Positions 1 to 5,640 are shown, numbered from the stretch's first letter. The stretch is 5,743 nucleotides of DNA from an uncultured Alphaproteobacteria bacterium (GCA_913031555.1 CAJWDO010000120.1:1-5743), one strand, 5' to 3'. Numbers and translations: made by a program. The notes: a model not told the origin generated them from the letters alone.

Positions 1-140
1 CGCTGGCACTTCGGCTTTTGAATGAGTGGGATGTCGAGGTTGGCAAGTTCTGGCAGGTGGTGCCGACAGAAATCGTCTCGCGGCTGGATATGCCGCTTGA
101 TGATGGCGTCGCGGCTGCCGGCGGGGCGACACCAGCCTAG
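1..140 (+). CDS. 3' end of an upstream gene (partial; possibly glutamate synthase large subunit)
   Basis: An open frame enters from the left edge, with its first full codon at 3, and ends at TAG 138-140. It leaves 45 visible residues. The readable part is LALRLLNEWDVEVGKFWQVV followed by PTEIVSRLDMPLDD and a low-complexity Ala/Gly tail, which looks like a natural C-terminus. No start is in the window, so this is only the end of a longer protein. The pattern of a helix with NEWD, then FWQVVPxE and RLxxPL, reminds me of the C-terminal end of some alphaproteobacterial glutamate synthase large subunits (GltB). That is recall of a short stretch and not a firm match, so I give no symbol. The coding call rests on codon pattern and protein-like composition. 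The gene runs the same way as the acetyltransferase 113 bp downstream. Confidence 0.72.
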   Translation, partial: LALRLLNEWDVEVGKFWQVVPTEIVSRLDMPLDDGVAAAGGATPA

Positions 141-188
141 CGAGTTGTTGCCAGTAGTGGGGTGGCGCCAGTAGCGGGTTGGCGCCGC
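138..188. repeat. Three tandem copies of a 17-bp unit, starting on the stop codon
   Basis: The units are 138-154 (TAGCGAGTTGTTGCCAG), 155-171 (TAGTGGGGTGGCGCCAG) and 172-188 (TAGCGGGTTGGCGCCGC). Pairwise identity by eye is 12/17, 12/17 and 13/17. Unit one begins exactly on the TAG stop of the upstream gene. Seventeen is not a multiple of three and every unit contains TAG, so this is not a coding repeat. The right half can also fold: 161-169 pairs with 181-189 (GGTGGCGCC with GGCGCCGCC, one G-U pair). No T-run follows, so a standard intrinsic terminator is not supported. Confidence 0.7.
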
Positions 189-197
189 CGGTAATGT

Positions 198-218
198 CGG
201 ATGGGCGATGGCGGATGG
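198..218. repeat. Three tandem copies of a 7-bp unit (CGGATGG)
   Basis: Positions 198-204 and 212-218 are both CGGATGG, and the middle unit 205-211 is GCGATGG, differing only in its first two bases. The array starts ten bases after the 17-bp repeat and ends where the next hairpin begins. It creates several ATG triplets, but the only frame it opens (from 201) is a 32-codon run into the acetyltransferase gene with no ribosome binding site, so I do not call it a gene. Confidence 0.55.
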
Positions 219-244
219 TTGCCGGAATCGATGAATTCCGGTAA
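219..244 (+). promoter_or_regulatory. 10-bp stem hairpin just ahead of the acetyltransferase start
   Basis: Arm 219-228 (TTGCCGGAAT) pairs with 235-244 (ATTCCGGTAA) around the six-base loop CGATGA, with one G-U pair and a perfect 7-bp core. It ends nine bases before the ATG at 254. No T-run follows, which argues against a terminator. In the mRNA it would sit where a Shine-Dalgarno sequence is expected, and none is visible. It could control translation of the acetyltransferase or protect a 5' end; the role is inferred. Confidence 0.45.
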
Positions 245-253
245 TCGGATGAC

Positions 254-751
254 ATGTCAGATATTTACCTGCAAACAGATCAGGATCTTCCGGCGATAGA
301 ATCGCTGATGGCCGAGGCATTCGGACCGCAGCGTCATGGACGTTCGGTATGGGCCCTGCGGCCGGGGCCGCCGGTTACATCGCTGTGCCTGGTGATCCGC
401 GAAGGCGCGACGACGATCGGATCGCTGCGGTTCTGGGAGGTGATGCTGGGATCGCAGATCATTCTGCTGCTTGGCCCGCTTGCGGTACGCCCGGAACTTC
501 GTGGTCGCGGGGTTGGGCGGGCGCTGATCAGCGAGGCACTGGACCGTGCGACCGGCGGCGACTGGCCGCTGGTGCTTGTGTCAGGAGAGGTTGATTACTA
601 TCCCCGGTTCGGATTTGTGCCGGCCGCGCCCTATGGTCTCGACTGGCCGGGCTTTATTGAACCGGAACGCCTGCAATTCTTCGAGCTTCAGGAAGGGGCG
701 CTGGCGGCATTGCCAGCGGGACCTCTTGCCGTGCGCCCGCTTCCCGGCTAG
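254..751 (+). CDS. GNAT-family N-acetyltransferase, YhbS-like
   Basis: This is a predicted cytosolic acetyltransferase that moves the acetyl group of acetyl-CoA to an amine on an unknown small molecule or protein. The 165 residues form a single GNAT domain of usual length. Acetyl-CoA-binding motif A is plain: a beta strand LLLGPLAV (71-78), then RGRGVG (83-88) fitting R/Q-x-x-G-x-G/A, then a helix to about 98. The following strand PLVLVSG (105-111) and YYPRFGF (115-121) are typical of the YhbS group (COG3153). The start is fixed by a TAA in the same frame at 242-244, and no other ATG is possible before motif A. No Shine-Dalgarno sequence is visible, and the ATG lies inside the 10-bp palindrome TGACATGTCA (250-259). 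fzlA follows after 38 nt in the same direction, so co-transcription is likely. The fold call is firm; the substrate cannot be read from sequence. Confidence 0.93.
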   Translation: MSDIYLQTDQDLPAIESLMAEAFGPQRHGRSVWALRPGPPVTSLCLVIREGATTIGSLRFWEVMLGSQIILLLGPLAVRPELRGRGVGRALISEALDRATGGDWPLVLVSGEVDYYPRFGFVPAAPYGLDWPGFIEPERLQFFELQEGALAALPAGPLAVRPLPG

Positions 752-775
752 TCTTCCGCGTGTTTTCAATTCATT

Positions 776-785
776 AACAGCTGTT
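776..785. promoter_or_regulatory. 10-bp perfect palindrome immediately before fzlA
   Basis: AACAGCTGTT is a perfect dyad ending four bases before the fzlA ATG at 790, inside an AT-richer stretch (about 764-789) of the 38-nt gap after the acetyltransferase. It could be a protein-binding site or chance. No spacer is present for an RNA hairpin within one molecule. Confidence 0.25.
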
Positions 786-789
786 TGTC

Positions 790-1461
790 ATGCACGTTCT
801 GCATCATCACCCCCTCTATGGCGCTTCACGTACGGTCAGGCTTCTCCTTGCCGAGCGCCGCCTTGTCCATCTTCCCAAGCTTGAATCGCCGTGGGACCGG
901 CATGAGGATTTTCTGACACTGAATCCTGCCGGGGACGTACCGGTTCTGGTGACCGAGGATGGTGATGTTCTGTGTGGCACGATGGTGATCGCGGAATATC
1001 TCGAGGAAACCGAGGGAGATGACGGGCGGCTGATCTGGGGAACGGCTGCCGAGCGCGCCGAGATCAGGCGTCTGACTGACTGGTTTGAACGCAAATTCGT
1101 CGTCGAGGTTGGCACACCGCTGCTGAATGAACGCTATCTGAAACGCATGACGGCGCGCGGCAACCCCTCATCGGAGGTGATGCGGGCCGCGATGACCAAC
1201 CTTCATATCCATCTCGACTATATCGACTGGCTTGCCGAACAGGGCAACTGGCTTGCCGGCAAGGCGATCTCGCTTGCCGACCTGAGCGCGGCGGCGCATC
1301 TGTCGGTGACCGATTATTTCGGTGATATCGACTGGGACCGGCATCCCGAAGCGCGGCTCTGGTACGCGAAGATCAAATCACGCCCGGCCTTTCGTGATCT
1401 TCTCGAGGATGTCGTCGCCGGTCTGGCACCATCCCACCATTACGCCGACCTTGATTTCTAG
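790..1461 (+). CDS. fzlA: FtsZ-localized protein FzlA (GST-like division regulator)
   Basis: FzlA is an alphaproteobacterial protein with a glutathione S-transferase fold. In Caulobacter it binds FtsZ filaments, curves them, and is needed for constriction at the division site. The 223 residues show an N-terminal thioredoxin-like domain (about 1-80) with HPLYGASRTVRL (7-18) and NPAGDVPVLV (45-54), the latter containing the family's cis-proline (P51). An all-helical C-terminal domain (about 88-205) includes HLDYIDWLAE and LADLSAAAHLSVTDYFGDIDWD. The protein ends in HHYADLDF, which I recognise as the conserved FzlA tail tied to FtsZ binding. The usual GST E-S glutathione-binding pair is replaced by G63-T64, in line with FzlA not acting as a glutathione enzyme. 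The start matches family members, which begin a few residues before the HxPL/FSP segment. No Shine-Dalgarno is visible; the perfect palindrome AACAGCTGTT (776-785) occupies that place. The stop overlaps the stop of the convergent hydrolase gene. Confidence 0.92.
   Translation: MHVLHHHPLYGASRTVRLLLAERRLVHLPKLESPWDRHEDFLTLNPAGDVPVLVTEDGDVLCGTMVIAEYLEETEGDDGRLIWGTAAERAEIRRLTDWFERKFVVEVGTPLLNERYLKRMTARGNPSSEVMRAAMTNLHIHLDYIDWLAEQGNWLAGKAISLADLSAAAHLSVTDYFGDIDWDRHPEARLWYAKIKSRPAFRDLLEDVVAGLAPSHHYADLDF
1458..1461. other. Shared CTAG: overlapping stop codons of two convergent genes
   Basis: The fzlA stop is TAG at 1459-1461 and the hydrolase stop is TAG on the minus strand at 1460-1458. Both are read from the palindrome CTAG. 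The genes therefore overlap by four bases, and there is no intergenic room for a terminator. Transcripts from either side must end inside the opposite gene. Confidence 0.9.
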
Positions 1462-2240
1462 GCAGCTGTCAGCCGATCCGCCATCTGGTCAAGCGCGCCG
1501 TGAAGCAGGGCAAGCTGGTCGGGTTCCGAGAAGCGGTGACCGGCACTCTTGACGAGTGATACCTCGACATCGCTGCCGGTGAGCGCCGCGGCAATGCGGG
1601 TCGCGGTCTGCCATGGCACCTCCTCATCCTCCATGCCATGCAAAAGATGTACCGGCGCGTTGATTTCCAGATTGCCCCTGAGCCGAAGATTTCGCCTTCC
1701 ATCGGTGACCAGATGCCAGGGATATCTGACAGGTTCATCGGAATAGGGGTTTGGCAGTGCGATCAAGCCGTCAGCCTCGATCCGGCGGCGTTGCTCGTCA
1801 TCGAACTCAGCCCATAACAGATCTTCGGTGAAGTCCGGTGCGGCGGCAATCCCGACAAGACCAACAATTCGTGTCGGACGTGTCAGCGCGACATTCAGCA
1901 TCAACCACCCGCCAAGTGAAGACCCAACGAGAATCTGCGGGCCTTCGGTCAGTTCATCCAATGCGGCAAGACAGTCCGCCGTCCAGCTGGAGATGTTGCC
2001 GTCAAGAAACTCGCCGCTCGACAGGCCGTGGCCACGATAGTCGAACCGAAGACAGTCAACGCCGCGGTTTCCGGCCCAGGCCTCTACCTCGAGGGCCTTT
2101 GTTCCTTCCATATCCGAGCCGTGCCCGCACAGAAACACCACCCCTGGCGAGGTGCCTTGTGAAGCTCCATCGGTTCGGCGATAGGCAAGCTGGCCATCGG
2201 TGCCAAGTTGCAAATAGTCTGGCGGTGAGATGTCAGGCAT
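1458..2240 (-). CDS. Alpha/beta hydrolase, ABHD10-like
   Basis: This is a predicted soluble serine hydrolase, probably an esterase or thioesterase. The 260-residue product resembles the bacterial relatives of mitochondrial ABHD10 (acyl-glucuronide esterase and depalmitoylase). The order is standard for the fold: strand and oxyanion region VVFLCGHGSD (34-43), FDYRGHGLSSG (66-76), nucleophile elbow GSSLGG (106-111) with Ser108, LVGIAAAPDFTEDLLW (128-143), acid turn HGMEDEEVPW (201-210) with likely Asp205, and SAGHRFS (232-238) with His235. No signal peptide or membrane segment is seen. The frame stays open upstream to 2627, but the true start is ATG 2240: AGGAG lies six bases upstream (minus strand 2251-2247), homology begins here, and the longer version would run into the glycosyltransferase gene as non-protein-like sequence. 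The substrate is not predictable; the catalytic triad is complete. Confidence 0.92.
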   Translation of the reverse strand: MPDISPPDYLQLGTDGQLAYRRTDGASQGTSPGVVFLCGHGSDMEGTKALEVEAWAGNRGVDCLRFDYRGHGLSSGEFLDGNISSWTADCLAALDELTEGPQILVGSSLGGWLMLNVALTRPTRIVGLVGIAAAPDFTEDLLWAEFDDEQRRRIEADGLIALPNPYSDEPVRYPWHLVTDGRRNLRLRGNLEINAPVHLLHGMEDEEVPWQTATRIAAALTGSDVEVSLVKSAGHRFSEPDQLALLHGALDQMADRLTAA

Positions 2241-2309
2241 CTTCAACTCCTGAAAAGTCCTCTCGAATTTCCGGTGGCGCAATGCTATGACCGCACAAGG
2301 GAGACGCCA
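2241..2309. promoter_or_regulatory. Divergent intergenic region with ribosome binding sites for both genes
   Basis: These 69 bp separate the divergent hydrolase and glycosyltransferase starts, so both promoters should lie here or just inside the genes. On the minus strand AGGAG (2251-2247) stands six bases from ATG 2240. On the plus strand AGGGAG (2298-2303) stands six bases from ATG 2310. A weak sigma-70-like pair for the hydrolase can be drawn on the minus strand: TTGGCG (2310-2305), 17 bp, TAGCAT (2287-2282), each 4/6 to consensus. Such matches occur by chance, so I trust the ribosome sites far more than the promoter. No convincing promoter for the glycosyltransferase was seen. Confidence 0.6.
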
Positions 2310-3530
2310 ATGACCACTAATGCGCGGAACACCCGCTTCGTCAAGACACACAGCCAGAATGGCGACACACCCGTTGTTGTTCAGGTGCTGCCGGCACTTG
2401 TCCGCGGCGGGGTGGAACGCGGTACCATCGAGATGGCAAGGGCCATTATCGATGCTGGCGGGCGCGCGGTGGTGATTTCCGAGGGCGGGCCGCTGGTTCG
2501 CCATCTTGATCGGATTGGCGCGACGCACCATACGCTGGCCGTGGCGCGTAAGAACCCGCTGACCTGGGGCGCGACGCGGCGCAAACTTCGGCGGGTGCTG
2601 CAGACCGAGGCGGCGGATATTGTCCATGTTCGCTCGCGCGTGCCGGCCTGGATTGCGGTGCCGGCCGCCAGATCACTTGGCCTGATCACGGTCAGTACGG
2701 TGCATGGCAGGTTCCAGAACAGCAATTTTATGAAGCGGCTGGTCAATAGCAAGATGCTGGCCACGGACCATATAATCGCCATCTCCAAATATGTTCGCCA
2801 GCAGATCGAACGGCAGTTTGGCGACCAGGGCAAGAAGCTGTCTGTTGTTCAACGCGGCGTTGATATTGACATGTTTGATCCCGCATCGGTCTCACAGTCG
2901 CGGATCATCCGCTTTGTCGACTCGGTGGCGCTGCCCGAGGACGAACCGGTGATCATGTTGCCAGCGCGGCCATCTGCCTGGAAAGGTCATGAGGTGCTGC
3001 TGAAGGCGCTCGCCCTCATTTCCGACCGCAAATTCAACTGCGTTCTTGTTGGCGCGGCTGATGGAAAGAGCTCTTACGTCGATCGGTTGACCGAACTTGG
3101 CATGAAGCTTGGCCTTGTGGGCCGCTTTCGTCTGACGCATGGTGTTGATGACATGCCGGCGGCGCTGATGGCGGCGGATATCGTCGTTATGCCATCCGTA
3201 ACGCCGGAACCATTTGGCCGGGTCTCGCTCGAGGCGCAGGCAATGGGCCGGCTTGTCGTCGCGTTTGACCATGGTGGGGCGGCGGAGTCGATCATCCATG
3301 GCCAGACAGGATGGTTGGCCACGCCGGTTGACCTCGACAGCCTTGCCGAATGCCTTGCTACGGCGCTTGACGTAACTGTCAGCCAGCGCCGGACAATGGC
3401 GGTGGAGACACGGCAGCATATCGAGGACAAGTTCTCGACCCACCAGATGTGTAACCGCACCATTGGCATTTATGCGCGTCTTCTAAAAGCCCGTCATGCG
3501 CGGCCGCGCGCCGATCAGCAGCACGCTTGA
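2310..3530 (+). CDS. Glycosyltransferase family 4 (GT-B fold)
   Basis: This is a predicted retaining glycosyltransferase that passes a sugar from a nucleotide-sugar donor to a cell-envelope glycan or lipid precursor; donor and acceptor are unknown. The 406 residues show a GT-B layout. The N-terminal acceptor domain has VVVQVLPALVRGGVERGTIEMA (about 22-43), ISEGGPLVRHL and VHGRF (131-135). The linker carries VVQRGVDIDMF (179-189). The C-terminal donor domain carries ARPSAWKGHE (219-228), where R220 and K225 fit the phosphate-binding pair, and PEPFGRVSLE (299-308), the E-x7-E motif with E300 and E308. There is no signal peptide or obvious membrane span, so it is cytosolic or peripheral. A GTG start at 2274 would add 12 residues, but ATG 2310 has the AGGGAG site at ideal spacing and is preferred. 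A strong terminator follows 29 nt after the stop, so it is probably a single-gene unit. An LPS-core or capsule role is only inferred. Confidence 0.92.
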   Translation: MTTNARNTRFVKTHSQNGDTPVVVQVLPALVRGGVERGTIEMARAIIDAGGRAVVISEGGPLVRHLDRIGATHHTLAVARKNPLTWGATRRKLRRVLQTEAADIVHVRSRVPAWIAVPAARSLGLITVSTVHGRFQNSNFMKRLVNSKMLATDHIIAISKYVRQQIERQFGDQGKKLSVVQRGVDIDMFDPASVSQSRIIRFVDSVALPEDEPVIMLPARPSAWKGHEVLLKALALISDRKFNCVLVGAADGKSSYVDRLTELGMKLGLVGRFRLTHGVDDMPAALMAADIVVMPSVTPEPFGRVSLEAQAMGRLVVAFDHGGAAESIIHGQTGWLATPVDLDSLAECLATALDVTVSQRRTMAVETRQHIEDKFSTHQMCNRTIGIYARLLKARHARPRADQQHA

Positions 3531-3555
3531 GTTTCCGCCAGCCAGAAGTTAGTTT
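3527..3555 (+). promoter_or_regulatory. Candidate sigma-70-like promoter for thrS
   Basis: TTGAGT (3527-3532) and TAGTTT (3550-3555) are separated by 17 bp, each 4/6 to consensus. The -35 overlaps the glycosyltransferase stop. Transcription would begin near 3562, inside the left arm of the terminator hairpin, so that hairpin would cap the thrS mRNA. I found nothing better in the 93-bp gap, but matches of this quality can be chance. Confidence 0.22.
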
Positions 3556-3624
3556 GCGCAACAGGCGCCATCACCGGCGACCTGTTTTTTCGACAGTTGT
3601 GACAGCCAGGACCACCGCCAGCCA
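3535..3624. repeat. Pair of exact 10-bp direct repeats flanking the terminator
   Basis: CCGCCAGCCA occurs at 3535-3544 and again at 3615-3624, where its last A is the first base of the thrS ATG. The copies are 80 bp apart and lie on either side of the 3560-3590 hairpin. A 10-bp match in GC-rich DNA may be chance. Confidence 0.35.
3560..3590 (+). terminator. Intrinsic (Rho-independent) terminator after the glycosyltransferase
   Basis: Arm 3560-3569 (AACAGGCGCC) pairs with 3576-3586 (GGCGaCCTGTT) as ten base pairs with one bulged A at 3580 and a six-base loop ATCACC. It runs straight into a T-run (the pairing Ts at 3585-3586 plus four more, 3587-3590). This is the best terminator in the window. 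It ends only 33 nt before the thrS start, so it either isolates thrS from read-through or acts in the thrS leader. Confidence 0.85.
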
Positions 3625-5567
3625 TGCCAATCGTAACCCTTCCCGACGGATCCACCCGCAGCTATGACGCACCCGTCGCACCGGCGACGATTGCGGCGGA
3701 TATCGGCCCCGGCCTTGCCAAGGCAGCCATGCTGGCCGTTGTTGATGGCCAGGAATGGGACCTGACCCGCGAAATTGAGGCCGATGCCTCGCTGGCGCTG
3801 CTGACCGCCCGGGATGAGGCCATCCTGGCGACGATCCGGCATGATGCGGCGCATGTGATGGCCGAGGCGGTCCTCGAACTTTACCCTGAGACCCAGGTCA
3901 CCATCGGTCCGTCGATCGAGAACGGTTTCTATTACGATTTCCATCGTGAGGCGGCTTTCACCGAGGATGATCTGGCGGCCATCGAGGCGCGCATGCATGA
4001 GATCGTCGACCGTGACGAGGCGATTGTCCGCAATGTCTGGACGCGTGACGAGGCAGTGGCCTTCTACCGGAAGAATGACGAGCCGTTCAAGGTCGAGCTT
4101 GTCGAGACAATCCCACAGGGTGAGACGGTTACCTTCTATCAGCAGGGCGATTTCATCGATCTGTGCCGAGGCCCGCATCTGGCTTCCACCGGCAAGCTTG
4201 GCCATGCCTTCAAGTTGATGAGCGTTGCCGGCGCATACTGGCGCGGTGACTCCAACCGTCCGATGCTGCAGCGTATTTACGGCACCGCCTGGCGTACCGA
4301 GAAGGAATTGAACGCCTATCTGCATATGCTCGAGGAAGCCGAGAAGCGCGATCACCGCAAGCTTGGCAAGCAGTTGAATTTCTTCCATCTGCAGGAAGAA
4401 GCAACCGGGTCGGTGTTTTGGCACCCGAAAGGCTGGACCCTTTATCGCGAGATCGAGGCCTATGTCCGCCGCCGGCTGGAAACGGACGGCTATGCCGAGG
4501 TGAAAACGCCGCAGCTTGTTGACCGTGCCCTGTGGGAGGCGTCCGGTCATTGGGACAAATTCCGCGAGAACATGTTCACTGCCGAAGCTGAAGATGATCG
4601 TACGCTGGCGCTAAAGCCGATGAACTGCCCCTGCCATGTGCAGATTTTCCGTCAGGGCATCAAGTCCTATCGTGATTTGCCGCTGCGTATGGCCGAGTTC
4701 GGGTCATGCCACCGCAACGAGCCGTCGGGCGCGCTGCATGGAATCATGCGGGTGCGTGCCTTTACCCAGGATGATGCGCATATCTTCTGTACAGAGGATC
4801 AGATCACTGAAGAATCTGTGAAATTCTGTGCCCTGTTGCAGTCGATCTATTCGGATTTCGGCTTTGACGAAGTGCGGGTGAAGTTTTCCGACCGGCCAGA
4901 GGTGCGTGCGGGTGAAGATGATGTCTGGGACCGCGCCGAGAGCGCGTTGACCGACGCGACGAAGGCTGCCGAGCTGGAAACCACGCTGAATCCGGGTGAA
5001 GGTGCCTTTTATGGTCCAAAACTGGAATTCGTTCTGCGCGATGCCATTGGCCGTGACTGGCAATGCGGGACGCTGCAGGTGGATTTCGTGCTGCCCGAGC
5101 GGCTGGATGCGGAATATGTGGCAGAGGATGGCAGCCGCCGCCGTCCTGTTATGCTGCACCGCGCCATTCTGGGGTCAATGGAGCGCTGGATCGGTATCAT
5201 CATCGAACAATTTTCTGGCCGTATGCCGCCATGGCTGGCGCCGGTGCAGATTGTTGTCGCCTCGATCACTGACAGCGCCAATGGCTATGCGCAGAAGGTT
5301 GCTGACGAGGCAGCTGCAATGGGGCTTCGTGTCGAAACGGACCTGCGGAACGAAAAGATCAGCTACAAGGTGCGCGAGCACAGTGTTGGCAAAGTGCCCT
5401 TTATTCTGGCCGTTGGTGGACGGGAAGAAGAAGCAGGTACTGTCGCGCTGCGCCGCCTTGGTTCTCAGGATCAGCAGGTTGTCGACATGATGGCCGCGCT
5501 GTCACAGCTGCATGCCGAATGCCTGCCGCCTGATCTGGCGCGGGCCGAGACATTGGCCGCAGAATGA
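3624..5567 (+). CDS. thrS: Threonyl-tRNA synthetase
   Basis: ThrRS is a cytosolic class II enzyme that joins threonine to tRNA-Thr using ATP and removes mischarged serine. The 647 residues cover the whole bacterial architecture. A TGS domain spans about 1-62 (MPIVTLPDGS). The editing domain follows with H73-x3-H77 and C181-x3-H185. The catalytic core has RTLALKPMNCPCHVQIF, motif 2 around MAEFGSCHRNEPSGALHG (356-373), and motif 3 HRAILGSMERWIG (512-524) with R521. The zinc ligands are C335, H386 and H512, one residue later than in E. coli. The anticodon-binding domain runs from about 536 (PWLAPVQIVV) to 625, with a short extra tail. The second residue after the zinc cysteine is Cys337, where E. 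coli has Gly. The start is set by the TGS domain; the ribosome site is weak (AGGA, 3608-3611, 12 nt away). No infC follows, unlike the enterobacterial operon. All key residues are present, so it should be functional. Confidence 0.98.
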   Translation: MPIVTLPDGSTRSYDAPVAPATIAADIGPGLAKAAMLAVVDGQEWDLTREIEADASLALLTARDEAILATIRHDAAHVMAEAVLELYPETQVTIGPSIENGFYYDFHREAAFTEDDLAAIEARMHEIVDRDEAIVRNVWTRDEAVAFYRKNDEPFKVELVETIPQGETVTFYQQGDFIDLCRGPHLASTGKLGHAFKLMSVAGAYWRGDSNRPMLQRIYGTAWRTEKELNAYLHMLEEAEKRDHRKLGKQLNFFHLQEEATGSVFWHPKGWTLYREIEAYVRRRLETDGYAEVKTPQLVDRALWEASGHWDKFRENMFTAEAEDDRTLALKPMNCPCHVQIFRQGIKSYRDLPLRMAEFGSCHRNEPSGALHGIMRVRAFTQDDAHIFCTEDQITEESVKFCALLQSIYSDFGFDEVRVKFSDRPEVRAGEDDVWDRAESALTDATKAAELETTLNPGEGAFYGPKLEFVLRDAIGRDWQCGTLQVDFVLPERLDAEYVAEDGSRRRPVMLHRAILGSMERWIGIIIEQFSGRMPPWLAPVQIVVASITDSANGYAQKVADEAAAMGLRVETDLRNEKISYKVREHSVGKVPFILAVGGREEEAGTVALRRLGSQDQQVVDMMAALSQLHAECLPPDLARAETLAAE

Positions 5568-5591
5568 TGGATGTTTCAGGGCCATCATGAC

Positions 5592-5640
5592 CAATAATTC
5601 CAAGAGACTAGCCAAATTGAGCAATTATTGATAATTTTGT
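5592..5640 (+). terminator. Weak candidate terminator for thrS (AT-rich inverted repeat)
   Basis: CAATAATT (5592-5599) and AATTATTG (5623-5630) are a perfect 8-bp inverted repeat with a 23-nt loop, followed by ATAATTTTG with a short T-run. The stem is almost all A-T and the loop is long, so stability would be low. It is the only terminator-like structure after thrS, but a DNA-binding site is at least as likely. Confidence 0.25.

Noticed and set aside
161..189. GC-rich stem read as a terminator for the upstream gene
   Set aside because: The stem is good but no T-run follows, and it arises from the 17-bp repeat.
201..299. 32-codon plus-strand frame starting in the 7-bp repeat and running into the acetyltransferase gene
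   Set aside because: Considered as a leader peptide, but there is no ribosome site and its composition follows from the repeats.
225..303. GAATC (GANTC methylation) sites near the acetyltransferase start
   Set aside because: Sites occur at 225-229 and 299-303, but others lie inside genes too, so there is no sign of special placement.
774..788. CtrA-like TTAA-N7-TTAA site before fzlA
   Set aside because: Only the first half-site is present; the second reads TTGT. That is too weak to claim cell-cycle control.
1838..2290. 150-codon plus-strand frame across the hydrolase gene
   Set aside because: Low-complexity Arg/Ser/Pro composition and full overlap with the catalytic-triad-containing hydrolase mark it as a shadow.
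2274..2309. GTG start adding 12 residues to the glycosyltransferase
   Set aside because: ATG 2310 has AGGGAG six bases upstream, and the extra residues do not look like part of the fold.
2892..3443. 183-codon minus-strand frame inside the glycosyltransferase gene
   Set aside because: It lies wholly within a well-supported gene, is rich in Arg/His/Pro, lacks a domain and has no ribosome site that I can see.
3531..3623. T-box or tRNA-mimic leader for thrS
   Set aside because: The 93-bp gap is too short and shows none of the T-box conserved elements; only the simple hairpin is present.
3549..4550. 333-codon minus-strand frame opposite the 5' half of thrS
   Set aside because: thrS is beyond doubt on the other strand. 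The frame has no recognisable domain and is the usual antisense shadow of a GC-rich gene.
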